Of a stretch of 64,000 nt of DNA, positions 44,915 to 57,519 are shown piece after piece. The position numbers and the translations under genes are program-made. The DNA comes from Strongylocentrotus droebachiensis (Eukaryota > Echinodermata > Echinoidea > Camarodonta > Strongylocentrotidae): positions 124,001 to 188,000 of the forward strand of contig JAVYIG010000608.1 in the NCBI GenBank assembly GCA_035222895.1, given 5' to 3'. Numbering within the stretch: the first letter of the stretch is position 1; each line of letters begins with the position of its first letter. The notes under the pieces were generated by a model. It was not told the DNA's origin. It was given only the letters and a program-made list of their open reading frames with translations, and ran no database searches.

Positions 44915-46840
44915 CTTGACCTCTTACTATGTTACCGTGCAATATTTTTCATTAAAAGCGGAAATGTAATAATCTTTTAATTGTATATGCATTAATAATA
45001 CTTTGTACGACATCTTTTAACATGTTATCTGACATTCATTACCTATAGTATTTTATGTCATTTGGTAAAAAGTTCAATATGTTTTATTCACTATCGCACA
45101 TTTTATGTATAATGTATTTCAATCTTTGTAAAAACATGCAATTCAGTCTTTGTACTGCGAAACATGTTCGAATAAACCTTTATCGAATTTAATTGAATTA
45201 AGTTTGATTGAAAGCTATCCAGACTCCACGAGCATTCCTTATTAATACAGTTTGAAACTTTCATTTGTGGATTCATTTTTCTCATTCTAAACCTTTTGGA
45301 ACGAACAGTAATGACATCATCAATCACGAAAAAGACTCGTAATTAAGATAACTTGCACATCGGTCCTGTTTAGATTTATTTTGATGTTGATTGTGATAAT
45401 CGCCTGAGATGTAATTTATTTGTCGTGTGTAACATAAGAAGTTGATCTACGGAATTCGCTCATTTAGTAGCAGCTAGTCATGAACGACTGTGATTTGCCA
45501 CGGCTCTGACAAGAAAAATCACAAGAGAAAAATATGCAATATTATCTGTATTCTAACTGCCATTGCTCTTTGTGTGGTTGGTACATGGATAAGACAAAAA
45601 TGGAGTCTATAAAGTGCCTAGGTCCTGCCATGAAAGACCACAAAAGCAATTATTTCAAAAGTACAGACTTTTGAAAGTAGTATTCAATATGAGTTGATAA
45701 ACGAATTTTAACACTTCATACGATGTTTGATAGGCCTCAGTCTAATAAGGCAGCCAATATCTTTAATATACATGGTAATAAATTAATTTGTTTACTGTTT
45801 TTGCTAGTTTTACTAGTTTTACTTTGTATATCATCTTATGTTAGGGCCTTCTTGCCCTCCTATTATTGTTACGCCCTTCACCATTGCAACCACTTTAATC
45901 AAATGTTATTTTTAATTAGGGAAACCTATAATCTACAAGCTGAGCTGTTTAATAGGTTCCTCGCATTTCACCCACAATTAATTTCGACGTCTTTACAAAG
46001 AAATGATTATATAATGTGATGCTTTTAGTATATTTCATATTATGTTCTAATTTTGTCAATTATCTAAATTCTTTTTTTGTGAAATATGAAAGAAAATAAT
46101 CTTGAACTTGAAAATAAACTTTAACTTAGTAGTTCATTCCTATTTAATACATTCTTAAGAAACAGTACTTCTATAGATTTCTTCAAAAAACAACTGAAAA
46201 CTAACCTGTACAATTCCTCTTAAATTGTTGATAGTCTAAGAGAGCAGCGCCTTGTATCCTTTGAAAAAGGGGCTATATAAATCTAATTATTATCATTATT
46301 ATTAATATTACATATGTTTAATATAATGTGTCGTTATGTAAACGTAGGTTGTATTTCTCTTAATGCCTTGCATTTACCAGTGCTTTATTCATGTCCTTTG
46401 ATATATTTTTGATAAAGTATATCAGTATGAAAAGTTTCGAAAAAAATGAAACATTGATCTATTTATGGAAGTAAGTCATTTCTGATATTGAAGTTGTTAT
46501 TTGTTTGTGAATCAGCATCGAATGTTCATTTATTTTGCCACAAAGTTTTTGCATCTATCACACAATAAATCACATTGTTTGTAGCAGAAACGTGTTCTGT
46601 TTGTCATATATTAAGATTACAAAAAAAATTACACCAGTGGTATTACAGTGTTTTGGAAGATTCGTAAATATTATGAAATATGTGTGTGTATGTGTGCGTG
46701 TGTGTGCGTGCGTGTGGGTGTGTAGGTAGGTGTTTGAGAGTGTGTGTGACATTACGCTGTAGACAATGGAGATAAGATTTGATATCCCAATACTGCCTAG
46801 ATGAGCTTAAAGAAAGATAATAGTATCAAACAACTCTCAT
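44915..46840 (+). repeat. Inverted segmental duplication, left arm (non-coding part)
   Basis: Inverse copy of 57520-58965. Shared blocks in mirrored order: CTTGACCTCTTACT, AACATGTTATCTGACATTCATTACC, the TTTGATAGGCCTCAGTCT block, TTGTTTGTAGCAGAAA, the GTAGGTAGGTGTTTGAGAGTGT block and AGATTTAATATCCCAATACTGCC-like ends. Gene A lies in the same arm further left and gene C in the other arm further right, at matching order. Confidence 0.75.
45785..46310 (+). mobile_element. LINE 3'-end fragments inserted in the left duplication arm
   Basis: Compared with the right arm, extra sequence lies between TTTAATATACATG (about 45770) and ATGTTTAATATAATGTGTCG (about 46315). It contains GGGAAACCTATAATC...AATAGGTTCCTC, the same hairpin layout as the tandem-array monomer, followed by AAATAAACTT. 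A second tail has FFKKQLKTNLYNSS and GGCTATATAAATCTAATTATTATC. Two LINE 3' ends in a row are likely. Confidence 0.5.
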
Positions 46841-48150
46841 TTGCACATATCGATCGACCTGTGTTAAGAACATGGTATCGGGCCTATACTTACCTTGATT
46901 TCCTTATCTTTCTATGCTCATTACTCAGCTCTTATGCATTTTCTACCAAAATCGTTTGGCACATTTATTTATTATTCTTGAACATTCAGTGTGTTACGTT
47001 GGATTATATGAGAATTTATTTTGTATCATTACCGGAACTTAAGCTTATCTTTAAGAAAGAACTCAAGTACACCTGCATATGACGAGAGTCGGTTGTTAAA
47101 GATGAAAAACGAAAATGAAGGAGTTTACAAAGTGATTAAGAATCCGTCTGTATTTCATCTTTACCTCTCCGTTTAAAGAGAGGTTTTTTAATTTAATTAA
47201 AACAAAATTCTCCTTCTTGTTTAACTTTCATTGTATATACGTGTAGTTTCACTAATTAATTGTGTAGTATTGTCGTAGTTGTTGCTGCTTTTTTCCCCTT
47301 TCAATCATAAAAATGTTGCTTGTATTTTTGTTTTATTTGTAAGATAATTAATAGTAGTATGTATCACAGAGCTTCATAGAAGATCAAGTGTCACTTTCAT
47401 TGAAATATCCTGCTTTCTTATACGTGCATGAATAAATAAATAAATATTTAAGGAGAGAATAGAAAGGGCTAGTAAAAGCGAACATAAAGAATTTAATTTA
47501 TGTTGATTGTAACGCGTCCTAAGTTCTGCACATCTCCTCTCCTTCTCAAAGTTAAATTTATGTCAGAGTAGATTTGTATTATATTTTTGTGTTATTACCC
47601 CTCATCCCTTTTGATTCTTTAATTCAAAATATGTATTATCTGTCTGTAAATAATACGATTTTCACTTACTAGTTTTGTACATGTATGTCGGAGACCCGAC
47701 TGGAACTGGGCTATCCTGTTCAACCTGACTCAATTTTGATCTGTTTTCTTTTATATTGTTGTATGTTGGAGACTTGGCGAATAAAATCAATCAATCATAC
47801 TCTTTAATATTCATTGTCTGTCGCGTTCACTCTGAATTCAGCATGCACTTAGGATTGGCGTGTACCGGCGCGTGCATTTACACAGGAATGACGTAAATAG
47901 CGCTCCGATCGATAAAACGTCTTTACATTATATAATGCAATTGTACAAATGAATTGTTACGTCCCAGGTACATGGTTACACAACTGCGAATCGGTCACCA
48001 TTACTGCTTTCACCCTCGCCAAGCTACTAACACTTCCTGCATTATACCAACTTACCCCGACACATTTGTCTGCTTACAATCTACAAGAATCATAATACAC
48101 CATGACGTGATTTTGACTTCGCACATCGTCCAAGAAGTAATGAAATTTTA
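46841..48150. other. Spacer with a LINE 3' tail; no gene
   Basis: At about 47670-47800 a LINE 3' end finishes GGCGAATAAAATCAATCAATC. No coding exon was recognised. Confidence 0.4.
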
Positions 48151-48170
48151 ACTTGCCGCTTTCTTGAAAG
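48141..48170 (+). promoter_or_regulatory. Candidate 5' UTR exon end of gene B (strong splice donor)
   Basis: TTGAAAG|GTGAGTTT is a near-consensus donor at 48170/48171, 297 bp before coding exon 1. Joined to that exon, the frame has a TAA at 48149-48151 and then no ATG until GCCATGG at 48488, which supports 48488 as the start codon. Where this exon begins I cannot tell. Confidence 0.45.
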
Positions 48171-48467
48171 GTGAGTTTTTCATTCATTAATGTTGCCTTT
48201 CAAGATCTGTACTGTGGAAAATGGGGATGTTGAGAACATACACTTTATTTCTAATTTATATAGCTATGACGTTGCAAAGTTTATCGTTTTGAATAAATAA
48301 TATATCATTATGTGTGTGTGTGTTCGTGGCGTGCGAGTGTGCGTGTGTATGTGGTCTATGTTATAATGGCATACTGATATCAGTAACCTGCCATTTTTTT
48401 TAACAACAGTTCATTTAAATGGTTTATTGTAATTTTTCTTCTCACAAAGCCTACTTCACCTCGGCAG

Positions 48468-48618
48468 TTGGGGGTCCTATCCCGGCCATGGAGGTTGGTC
48501 CCGGGGTCGACACCCATGATGATGGTGATAACCACCATGACCCAAACACTTGGAGAAAGGAAGGAAGGAACGAGAAAGATGAACAAAACAAGGAGAAAAC
48601 AACTGGCTTTTTGCATCG
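48468..48618 (+). CDS. Gene B, coding exon 1 (N-tail; start ATG 48488)
   Basis: Acceptor CTCGGCAG, donor CATCG|GTAAAC, phase 2. It encodes MEVGPGVDTHDDGDNHHD and a Lys/Glu-rich stretch. The bases before 48488 are probably 5' UTR, judged by the in-frame stop in the candidate leader exon. Confidence 0.7.
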
Positions 48619-51600
48619 GTAAACAATTTTAATATCCTTGAAATTCTTTCCTTACTCCTTCCTCTTCTTCTTCTCCTTCCTTGTTAGCGACTACAATAAA
48701 CTAGGCAGTTAAAGGGACTCAGTAAGATTGTTCAGATGAGAGAAATGGTGCTTAGGTAAATACTTCGATGCTAGATGTACAATTAAATATAATCTGAAAG
48801 TTTAAGTAAAAACAGACCATTATTAATGATAAAAAAATTGGGAAAAACTGATCTGATCGTTTCCTTAATTCTCCCAACTATATCATTACAATTTCATTAC
48901 ATTTTAGGTGAATGTAAATCGTCACAATGCACTGAATTGGCTCTATATACCATTCCAAACATTTAAGTGTTGACAACTTTTTAAAAGCCTGCCTTATGTC
49001 TTATTTTCATGGAAAAATGGTTGGGAAATTCAAAAATGGTTTGGATAATTTACTGTTAGAGGGTCTTGCACAGTGACGCCTTCAAAGAAAACTAAAATAT
49101 CTTTGTGGTTTGATATTTTTTTCAGGATTTGTTACATGTTAGAGAGTTAGTACAGTAGAAGGAATATAATAAGTAATATTTCATACACCAATTACGCAGT
49201 TTCCTCATCAACCTTCAACAATGTTACCGAGTCACTTTAATGTGGAAAAAACAAATATTTATTAAACGTATCGGGGATATACATAGCAATTTACAACCAC
49301 AGCATCAGCTGTAAAATGACTAGGGATGGTTAATTGTCATCTCATTCCAGTCTACTCAAACCCCGGAGACAATAATATTTGGGTATCACGATAGGAAGTG
49401 AGAGATAAGCCAGTTATTAAGGATAAAACTGTAGTAATCACTCTGTTGTCATCAATACCAGATATGATTAAATTCACTTGCTGTCTTCACTTTGGCATCT
49501 TACACAGCTATGCTCGGTTTCTTGTTCGATTTCCCTCGATTGTCCTCCTTCTTGTTCTCCTCTGCGTCGTTGCAACAGGAGTCCTAGCGGTGTTTTTCAG
49601 CCCGGTACCTTCATTTTCTGATCCAACAGAGGTACGTTATCATTCTGAATAGTTAATATCGTTATGTTATCAATCTGTTTCTTTTCATCTTAAAATAAAA
49701 TATACATTTATATCTGAACAAATATGAACATGAAACAGGTCAACCAAAGATACATACACTTCAAAAAGATTGTATGACATGAGTACGATGACTTCACATG
49801 TTTCGTGGTATAAGACATCTTTAAAACGTGATGTCATCAATTCGACATCTGCCATAATTAGTTCTATTCGAATTTCACAAACAATTTCTTTTAAATACAA
49901 GATTTTAGTATCAGGGTGGACTTCCCATTTACCAAGTAAAAGACGAATTTCCTATATGAACAATAAATCGTTTACTTATCGCGCTTATACTCTTATACTT
50001 ATGTTTCTTCAAGTTAGTACTTATTAACTGTCGAGTAATTTTCCTGTGTTACTCTATTTTATATTCATATTTTGAAGGGGTTCCAAGCTCGAGGGACTGT
50101 TATTAGCGGACGACTTTGGGCCTATCAACGAATGACAGAGGAAACGCAGTTGTTTTCTCCTAACCCATCAGTGGTCAGTTCGAATATCAGTCGACGCAGT
50201 CTTTCAGAGACCTCGAGATCTCGAGAGGAAAGAGATGTTGGCAACGATACTATACTACATGTTGAAACATGCGGTGCTTATCGTAAGTATGAGATAACTA
50301 TGAATCACGAGAATTTAAATTACAATACTAATTCCGTTTTAATTACCCATGGCAACCACATGCTTTTCCTGCAAGCCATGCAATTATCATTACCCCGGCA
50401 TCGCTAGGTATATATTTAATACACCTGAATAGCGAGGCACAAATGTGGGCCAAACACCTTGCCCGAGGATGAAAGCACCGAGTAAGGTTTGAATCCGGGA
50501 CCTCTCGTTTGAGAGTCAAGAGTCTTCACCAATATACCACAGTGCCCTCAATGATCACTGTCTGGTTAGTGTTGTTATCATCAGTGGCGTAGCACTTTGA
50601 CGGAGTGGTCAAATATATGGAACAGTGAATTTTTGTTCTTTCTTACATGTTGTTTCTGGTTATCTATAGGGGCACCTGCGATCATGCCCATACCCGAATA
50701 CACTACAGGTCAACGCTGTAATTATCTTTAAGGTTGTACCATTATCATCCTCGCCATCGATATTATTGTCGTTGAGATATTTATGATGATAACAAGCAGC
50801 ACAACGATTTCAATTTGATTGTGTCTTCCATAATTCGAGAAGGGCCAAATGGTATAAACTTAGAGAATTGTAAGCTAATACCCATTGAAATAATTCAATG
50901 ACATTGATGAAGAGAATGCAAAGATGCAAAGATTAATTTTGATACATTCTTGATAAAATAGTTGTGTGGGTAATTGTGAATCACTTTACTATAAACCTAG
51001 TAAGATTCAGTCCATGATAAAAATAAATTCTTGTCCTGTTATTCCCCTTTCCAGTTTCCAGTCGTCTTCGGATGCTGTATCAAGCCTCTGGCTCTTCAGA
51101 AATGTTTACCGCTGACGTCATGAAAGCTGTTTGTCAACACGACACTGTCAACTTTCGTAGTCAGAACATCTTCAACCAATCGTGCGGCTTGTATAATTCG
51201 ACGGGGGACTGCTGTCCAACCTGGTCAATGGGATACATGGTAGCCCTAATCGCTGGCAAGGATTCTTGCGATGATATCAACGAAGGAGATGTGGAAACCA
51301 CAAAGACATTGTTACACGAATGCATTCAGTATTATACTACAGGATGTCTTGACAGCGGCACCACTTGCCAAAATGTACCTGCCAATTGCACAGAGCTAGG
51401 CAGCATTCATACACTACTTCATTATCTAACACCTAGTTATTTCGCTGATAATGTAGAAAACGACAATTATGACTTGGAAATAGCGCTGGTCCTTTCTCCT
51501 CTTTGGTCGTACCATGACGACACATTTAACTTCTATGAAATGCACATGGGGACATCGTCATTGACAAATAATGTTCTTGAGATCATAGCAATTGGTTCTG

Positions 51601-53711
51601 GTATAAAGTTTGATGTGTTTGACCAATTCGTTTTCTCCGATTCGGTTTTTATTGCCATCGGTTGTGTCAGTGTGATATTTATAATCTGGATTTATGTTGG
51701 TTCAATTTTCGTAACTGCTATGACGATGGTAAGCATTATCCTGTCTATGGTTGTCGCTTTCTTCCTTTATCACGTCATATATAGAATTCCGTTTTTTCCC
51801 TTCATTAATGTCATAACTGCTATTCTTATCATTGGAATCGGTGCTGATGACTGTTTTGTCTATGTAGATATCTGGAAGGCCACGAAGAAGGAGATAGGTG
51901 GAGGTAGGGATAACCTTCTTCCTATCCTCATGAAAACAGTGAAACATGCCTCGATCACCATGTTTGTGACCAGTCTTACAACATCATCTGCCCTTTTTGC
52001 GGGAGTTGTCAGTACAATCACAGCACTGCGGTGCTTCTCAGTATTTGCTGGAAGTGCTATCTTGGTCAATTTTGTCCTGACGTTGACGTGGATACCTGCA
52101 GCAGTAATGATTCACGAAAAGTACTTTCTATGGGAGGAAGACGAGCCGTCATCGTGTAAGTGCTGCGGTTGTTGGTATGCAGTAGGACGGTTTTATGATC
52201 GAATTGCCAACATTGGCAGGGAATTCTTTGAAGATTACTTACCGCTTATAATAACTAAATTACGTTTCTTTTGGATTATTGTCTTGAGCGCTTTCGGCAT
52301 CGGAGGTTTCTGTGTTGTTTTTGTGGCGCCAAGATTACGTCTACCTTCTCAATCAGAATTCCAAGTATTCAGAACAAGTAACATTTTTGAGCAATACGAT
52401 CAAATCTATAAAGGAAGGTTTAGTTTTGAAAAAGATTCAGCGAGGCTGATGCCGGCAATCATTGTTTGGGGAGTAAAACCTCTTGACAATGGGAATCTTT
52501 GGAGTGCTGATGGAGAAGGAACTACGGTGTTGGATGAAACGTTTGACGTAACGTCTCCTGAAGCACAACAATGGTTGTATGATCTGTGCACAGATTTTAA
52601 GAATTCAAGTTTCCATGACACCAGCGCGGGTTCAGGAGACGAATTTTGTTTTATTGATGCATTTCGAAGTTTTATGGAGGAAAATACATGTATAAATCCT
52701 TCGACAGGCGCGGATCTGGGTCAATGCTGTAACCAAAATTCATTTCCATATCCTAGTGATGTATTCAGCCAATGTGCCATTACTTTCAGTGAGATACAAT
52801 GTCAACTCTATGGTTGTGAATCGAATGCCCCTGGATTACGTTTTAATTCTGATCAGGACATGGTTGCAATGTATATTTACTTACAAACAAACATCAAAGA
52901 ATCGCAGGATTTCAATGCCATGAATCAATTCTGGGAAGATGTCAATGACTGGGTAGAAGGTAGAATAAGCTCAGCTCCAACTGGCATGCAAACAGGCTGG
53001 TTTATAAGTGTCGGTGATTATCAGATGTCTTTCTTTGACCTTCAAAGAGGCCTCGCAACTGGTGCACCTCTCTCGGTCGGTATATCACTAGCAGTTGCTG
53101 CTTGCGTTCTTCTTTTAGCAATAAGGAACATCTTGGTGACGTTATATGCCATCTATTCTATTGCTTGTGCTGTTTTTGTTGTCATTGCTTCTGTCGTTCT
53201 TATGGGATGGGAACTAAATATATTTGAATCTGTTGTTCTGTCCCTTGCTGTTGGCCTTTCAGTTGATTTTACGATCCATTTAGGCGTTGCTTATCGTCAG
53301 TCTACTGCATTTGATCGTGAGTCACGATCAATGTATGCCCTTCGATCTCTCGGTGCTGCCATTACGCTGGCGGCCATCAGTACTTTCATAGCAGGTGCAT
53401 GTATGTTACCTGCCACAGTTCTTAGCTATGTTCAGCTTGGGACTTTTCTTACACTTGTCATGGCAATCAGTTGGGTCTATGGAATATTCCTATTTGTATC
53501 GCTATGTAGGACGATAGGACCAGAGGGTACGTTTGCCCAAATATCGCGGTCCTGTTGTCGACGTAACCCTCGTGTCACACCTGAAGGGGAGGGACACGTT
53601 GATGAAGACTCGGTTAAGCCAGTCCAGAAGGGTGTTTCGATGGATAGCCACACGGATGTTGTGTCAGTTACCTCTTTGCCTAATGAAAATCTAACTGAAA
53701 CTGCTGCGTAA
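48468..53711 (+). CDS. Dispatched-like RND-family membrane protein, gene B (4 coding exons)
   Basis: Exons 48468-48618, 49508-49631, 50078-50282 and 51055-53711 join in frame to about 1,038 residues from the ATG at 48488 (good context, GCCATGG). The layout equals gene A: short hydrophilic N-tail, TM1 (SIVLLLVLLCVVATGVLAVF), GFQARGTVISGRL, a Cys-rich loop with GDCCPTWSMG and CDDINEGDV, and a helix bundle with GADDCFVYVDIWK. The second loop, the last bundle with GLSVDFTIHLGVAYR and a Ser/Thr-rich cytosolic tail follow. Both Asp motifs of the transport path are intact, so it should be a working Na+-driven exporter-type protein. It is clearly more diverged from A and C than these are from each other. 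A possible poly(A) signal AATAAA is at 54981-54986. Confidence 0.88.
49508..49631 (+). CDS. Gene B, coding exon 2 (TM1)
   Basis: 124 nt, acceptor TTACACAG, donor GAG|GTACGT. It encodes YARFLVRFPS, the first membrane helix and PSFSDPTE. Confidence 0.88.
50078..50282 (+). CDS. Gene B, coding exon 3
   Basis: 205 nt, acceptor TTTTGAAG, donor TATC|GTAAGT, phase 1 end. It encodes GFQARGTVISGRLWAYQRM and a Ser/Arg-rich variable stretch. It is longer than its counterpart in gene A by three codons. Confidence 0.85.
50470..50549 (-). repeat. tRNA-derived SINE head in intron 3 of gene B
   Basis: The minus strand reads GTGGTATATTGGTGAAG (A-box region), then CTCTTGACTCTCAAACGAGAGG and the B box GGATTCAAACC (50496-50486). 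The layout is that of a tRNA. It has no clean acceptor stem, so a SINE is more likely than a tRNA gene. Confidence 0.55.
51055..53711 (+). CDS. Gene B, last coding exon
   Basis: A 2,657-nt exon after CCTTTCCAG. It opens with two bases completing a Leu codon and SSRLRMLYQASGSSEMF, and ends in TAA at 53709-53711. GADD is near 51843 and GLSVDF near 53254. Confidence 0.9.
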
Positions 53712-55374
53712 TGAAAGCCAATCAAAATTAGTCAATAGGCCGACGAAGTGTGTGCGTGTATGTGTGTGTGGCATAGGCCTCTTAGAATCGATAGTTTTCT
53801 TTATCATTATTTTTCGTAAATATATCTAGAAGGCAAATCATAGAAACAAGTTATTTACAGTCTTAGAGGAATCGCAAAAAAAGAACAAATCACGGAAGTT
53901 ATGAATTTAAAAAAAATAGATGGCTAATGATATGTGCTCATTTGGTCACGGTTTATACACTTGACTTCTCCCCAACTAGGTGTCTACAAAATAATTATTA
54001 TTCAGAGTATGCAACCTTGAAAATCAGAATTTTTTTATTTTTATAAATGCAATCTTTCTATGACACAACGAATGGAATCCCTAGCTCTTACTTCACACAC
54101 GATTCCGTTTCTTCAATTTTCTGCTTGTACTTGTTTGTTCATTTGATTGTTTATTTGTTTGTTTGTTTGTTTATTTGCTTGTCTTAGCCCAGGGATATAC
54201 GCCTATTTTTGTATAGATCATTATTATGTTTGCAGCCAATAGCTTAATATTAACCAAAAGTAAACGTCAGCACAAAAGTTATCTCTTTACTCGTCTTTAT
54301 TTTACTCTTTACTTATCGCTTTACTTCAAGTCGGAATAAACCTGTTCCTCGTTAAATACTACTGAATCTATTACTGAATGTATTTACATTGTTTATCAGT
54401 TTGCTCTTCCAAATACTTTCATGATAAACGTAGTGTTTATATCAAATACTATAGACTAAATGTGAAGGCTTTTGATTGTGCATATAATTTTCCCCCTAAA
54501 ATTCCTTGGGAAAATGAAGTTAACTAAACGCACGAAGACATACAATCATCAACGAATAAGGATTTTTTATATTTTCTTCCACAATGAGTTCGTTTTTCTC
54601 GATTATCTTCGGAAGAGCTTGGGTTGGTTTGTCATAATATTCCAAAATAAGTTAAATGAGTATAGCCTATTATCATGAATTTAGGTTAGGTACTCTGATA
54701 TTCGGGAAAAAATACATAATTCTGTGAAAAGATCGAGAATATTTAATTTTTTTTTTCATAATTTTGCAATATCTCAGTTTTCCCATTGGCAAAAAAGAAA
54801 TCTTTTGCACGATATATAATATCTTCTTTTATGTCTATGGCTTATTTAAGTGATTTTTATATACACAGTATTATATATACAGTTTATTTGATAAACTAAA
54901 ATACAGATGTATATTTGTAATTGAGGATTTTATATTTATGATAATCAAATTACATTGAAATTTGTATTACAGTTTCATCAAATAAAGTTTTTATGGTTGT
55001 GACATTGATACTACGTCATTATTTTTCCTTATCTAAAACATAAGTGATTAAAATGTATTTTTTTTTTTTTTTTTTATATGAAATATTGATTTTCAAATAC
55101 ATGGCTATAGCCTACGAGACGGCAGTTTCGTGGGCTGTCGGTCCACTGGGAGGTCCAGAAATACGAAGATGCGTTTTTGTTTGCACGGTATAAGAAAGAA
55201 AGAGAGAAAGAGAGAGAGGGAGAGGAGAGAGAGAGAGAGAGAGCAAAGGGAGATGGTGACGGGGGGGGGGGGTACGACGGGATAAAGTAACATCCAACCT
55301 GTCCCCTTCGGCCCTATAGGATAAACGGCTTGTTTAAACGCAACTGGATCATAAAAGTATAATAATAGGCTATA
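53712..55374 (+). other. 3' flank of gene B; simple repeats
   Basis: The stretch contains a GT run at 53752-53768, TGTT repeats near 54145-54180, the candidate AATAAA at 54981 and a T-run at 55058-55075. GA repeats plus a G-run lie at 55193-55272. No further gene seen. Confidence 0.4.
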
Positions 55375-55376
55375 TA

Positions 55377-56016
55377 CCCTCCCATGCCATAAGTATTGCA
55401 ACATGATGAAATTCGTTAAATTTGTGGTTAAATTTGTGTAGATGGGAACATTGATAACGCCAAATATCGAGATATTCTGGACGCCCACTTGTTTCCATCC
55501 ATTGCTAACATCTTTGGCAACGCGCAACACCCGTTCGTCTTCCAGGATGACAACGCACCGGCACACAGGGCAGCCAGGATGGACCAATGGTATGACGAAA
55601 CTGGCGTCAACAGGGTGCAGTGGCCGGCGCAATCACCAGATGCTAACCCGATAGAGAATCTGTGGGATGACATCAAGAGAGCCAACACCAAAGACCGACC
55701 AACCACGAGGGAAGGTTTGGTCCGCTCTATCTTCAGGGCCTGGGGCAGCATCACCCAAGAAAGATTGCAAGGACTCTACGCGACGATGCCAAGAAGGATG
55801 CGCGCCATCATTAGAAGGCGAGGATATCCAACAAAATACTAGAGACTCGTGAATCTTACATGAAAAATGACTATTGATATATCAATAAAATGTGCCTGAT
55901 AGTATGATAAAAAATGATGCACTACATATTCATTAAAACAGCACTCATTTTCATGTAATTATTTGTCTCCTGTGTAATGTGTGTGTCTATGTTGCAATAC
56001 TTTTGGCACGGGAGGG
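55377..56016 (+). mobile_element. Internally deleted Tc1/mariner transposon (640 bp)
   Basis: TIRs of about 28 bp: CCCTCCCATGCCATAAGTAT and on at 55377, with its inverse GTTGCAATACTTTTGGCACG and GGAGGG ending 56016. TA flanks both ends (55375-55376, 56017-56018). The plus-strand interior keeps only the last third of the transposase gene. Confidence 0.9.
55438..55842 (+). pseudogene. Tc1-like transposase, C-terminal DDE part
   Basis: The frame of 134 residues, open to the TAG at 55842, begins VDGNIDNAKYRDIL. It keeps FQDDNAPAHRA (second catalytic Asp) and WPAQSPDANPIENLWDDIKR (third acid, Glu, in the PIENLW motif). The DNA-binding helix-turn-helix region and the first Asp are missing. The deletion lies just left of 55438. 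The protein cannot be active, but the element could be mobilised by a full-length relative. Confidence 0.88.
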
Positions 56017-56018
56017 TA

Positions 56019-56118
56019 CACGTAGGATTCACGTAGTGGAGGATTTACTATAACTCGAGCAGATGGGAAATGCTAAATATTCTTTCTGACTGGCAAATTC
56101 CCTGCCCCCCCCCCCCCC

Positions 56119-56151
<33 letters not shown>

Positions 56152-57519
56152 GCTTTCGATTATCACACTTTCTTTCCCCCTCTGTTTCCACTCGGTTCAT
56201 GTATTTCGAGCCCAATCGTTTTCCCTCATCCACTCTCAGGCTTTGACTGATGTCAGCTACCCCCTCCATTTTTTTGTTACCACGCCACCATACCTGCCTC
56301 TCTTGGAGCTCCCCCGATATACGTCAGCTAGGACCCCAAATTGGCTTTTAATCGACAATGGGTCGTCATAATTATGGTCACTGGCAACCATTAAAAGAAG
56401 TGGTTTTAATTAGCTAGCTCAAGTCACAATCATATTTTAGTAATGTTTTCTCTAAAAATCAGATGGCAAATAGAATAACGTACTTTGTTACGTTTTAGCT
56501 CTCTAAATGAGGAGCAAAATGCATTGCTCAGCACATAGATGGCCGCACTACATTCGTTCCTACCTGAAACATTGAAACAAATCCGTGAACAGTGATTTTT
56601 TTATTAAATATTAGTATCAAAATATATTTTGAAATAAATTGTACTTACAGGACAGTGACCAGGAATTGTTTACATCAGTTAATGTTCGTTTAGTTTGAAA
56701 TCTTGAACAAAATTGTATGACAATTGAATGAAGGAGTTGGGGGATTGAAATAGTTTGAGAGGAAAAATATTGAGGTAAACCACTTTAATTCCATATAGGC
56801 AACTGGAACAATACAAAGTGGCATTGTCTTTCAATTTGTCTGAACGTATAGGGATCTACCTCGTGGCAGTATTAAACCATATCATTATTTATATCATATT
56901 GGAAATAATGTAAAACTCTTCAACATAGCAACCACAGTTTTTCATTACTATTCCTGATGGTCACTGATAATTTCGTCTAGCCTTCTTGTGATTTTCCTCC
57001 TAGAGCTCATAACTGTGTCCAACAAAATATCTGTGGCCTTTTTTAACACGATTTTAAAGGAAAAAGATAATCATTATCAATAGTCAATATCATGATTAAA
57101 AAGTATCCCCTTCCCCTTCTTTCTTCTTCCGTAATTTATGTAGGTTTGTAGAATATGTTCAAAAGATTACACTCGCAGACACTCTTTGATTTGTGGGAGG
57201 CTAGTAGTGAATTATCTGTGCCTGGTGTACACATGCAGTGGCTTTTGTTTTCTTCACTTATTTGATTAATAGATTACGTCTGTCTCTTGGTATTCGGAAA
57301 AGGGGATTCGTCATTTACTGGTACACACAAACAATCTACTGCAGGATAAACAATCCATATTAAATAATAGTCTTGTTCTCTCGACATACGATGATCATAC
57401 CAGAGCTCAAGATTAGCTTTAACGTTCTTTAACCACCGCATGACTTATACAGCCTGTATTTTGCTCCTCCATCTCTCTGCGTAATTCACTTTTTTCTGAC
57501 AGTCTGTTGATACTATTAT
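56019..57519. other. Intergenic; C-run with CT repeat, no gene
   Basis: A C-run of about 25 followed by CT repeats lies at 56105-56152. The rest shows no exon or element I recognise. Confidence 0.4.

Noticed and set aside
45723-46019. 98-codon ORF with a Leu-rich hydrophobic stretch
   Set aside because: It lies across a LINE 3' fragment and is not preserved in the other duplication arm.
51702-52621. Minus-strand ORFs opposite the last exon of gene B (and equivalents in A and C)
   Set aside because: Antisense shadows of a strongly supported coding exon.
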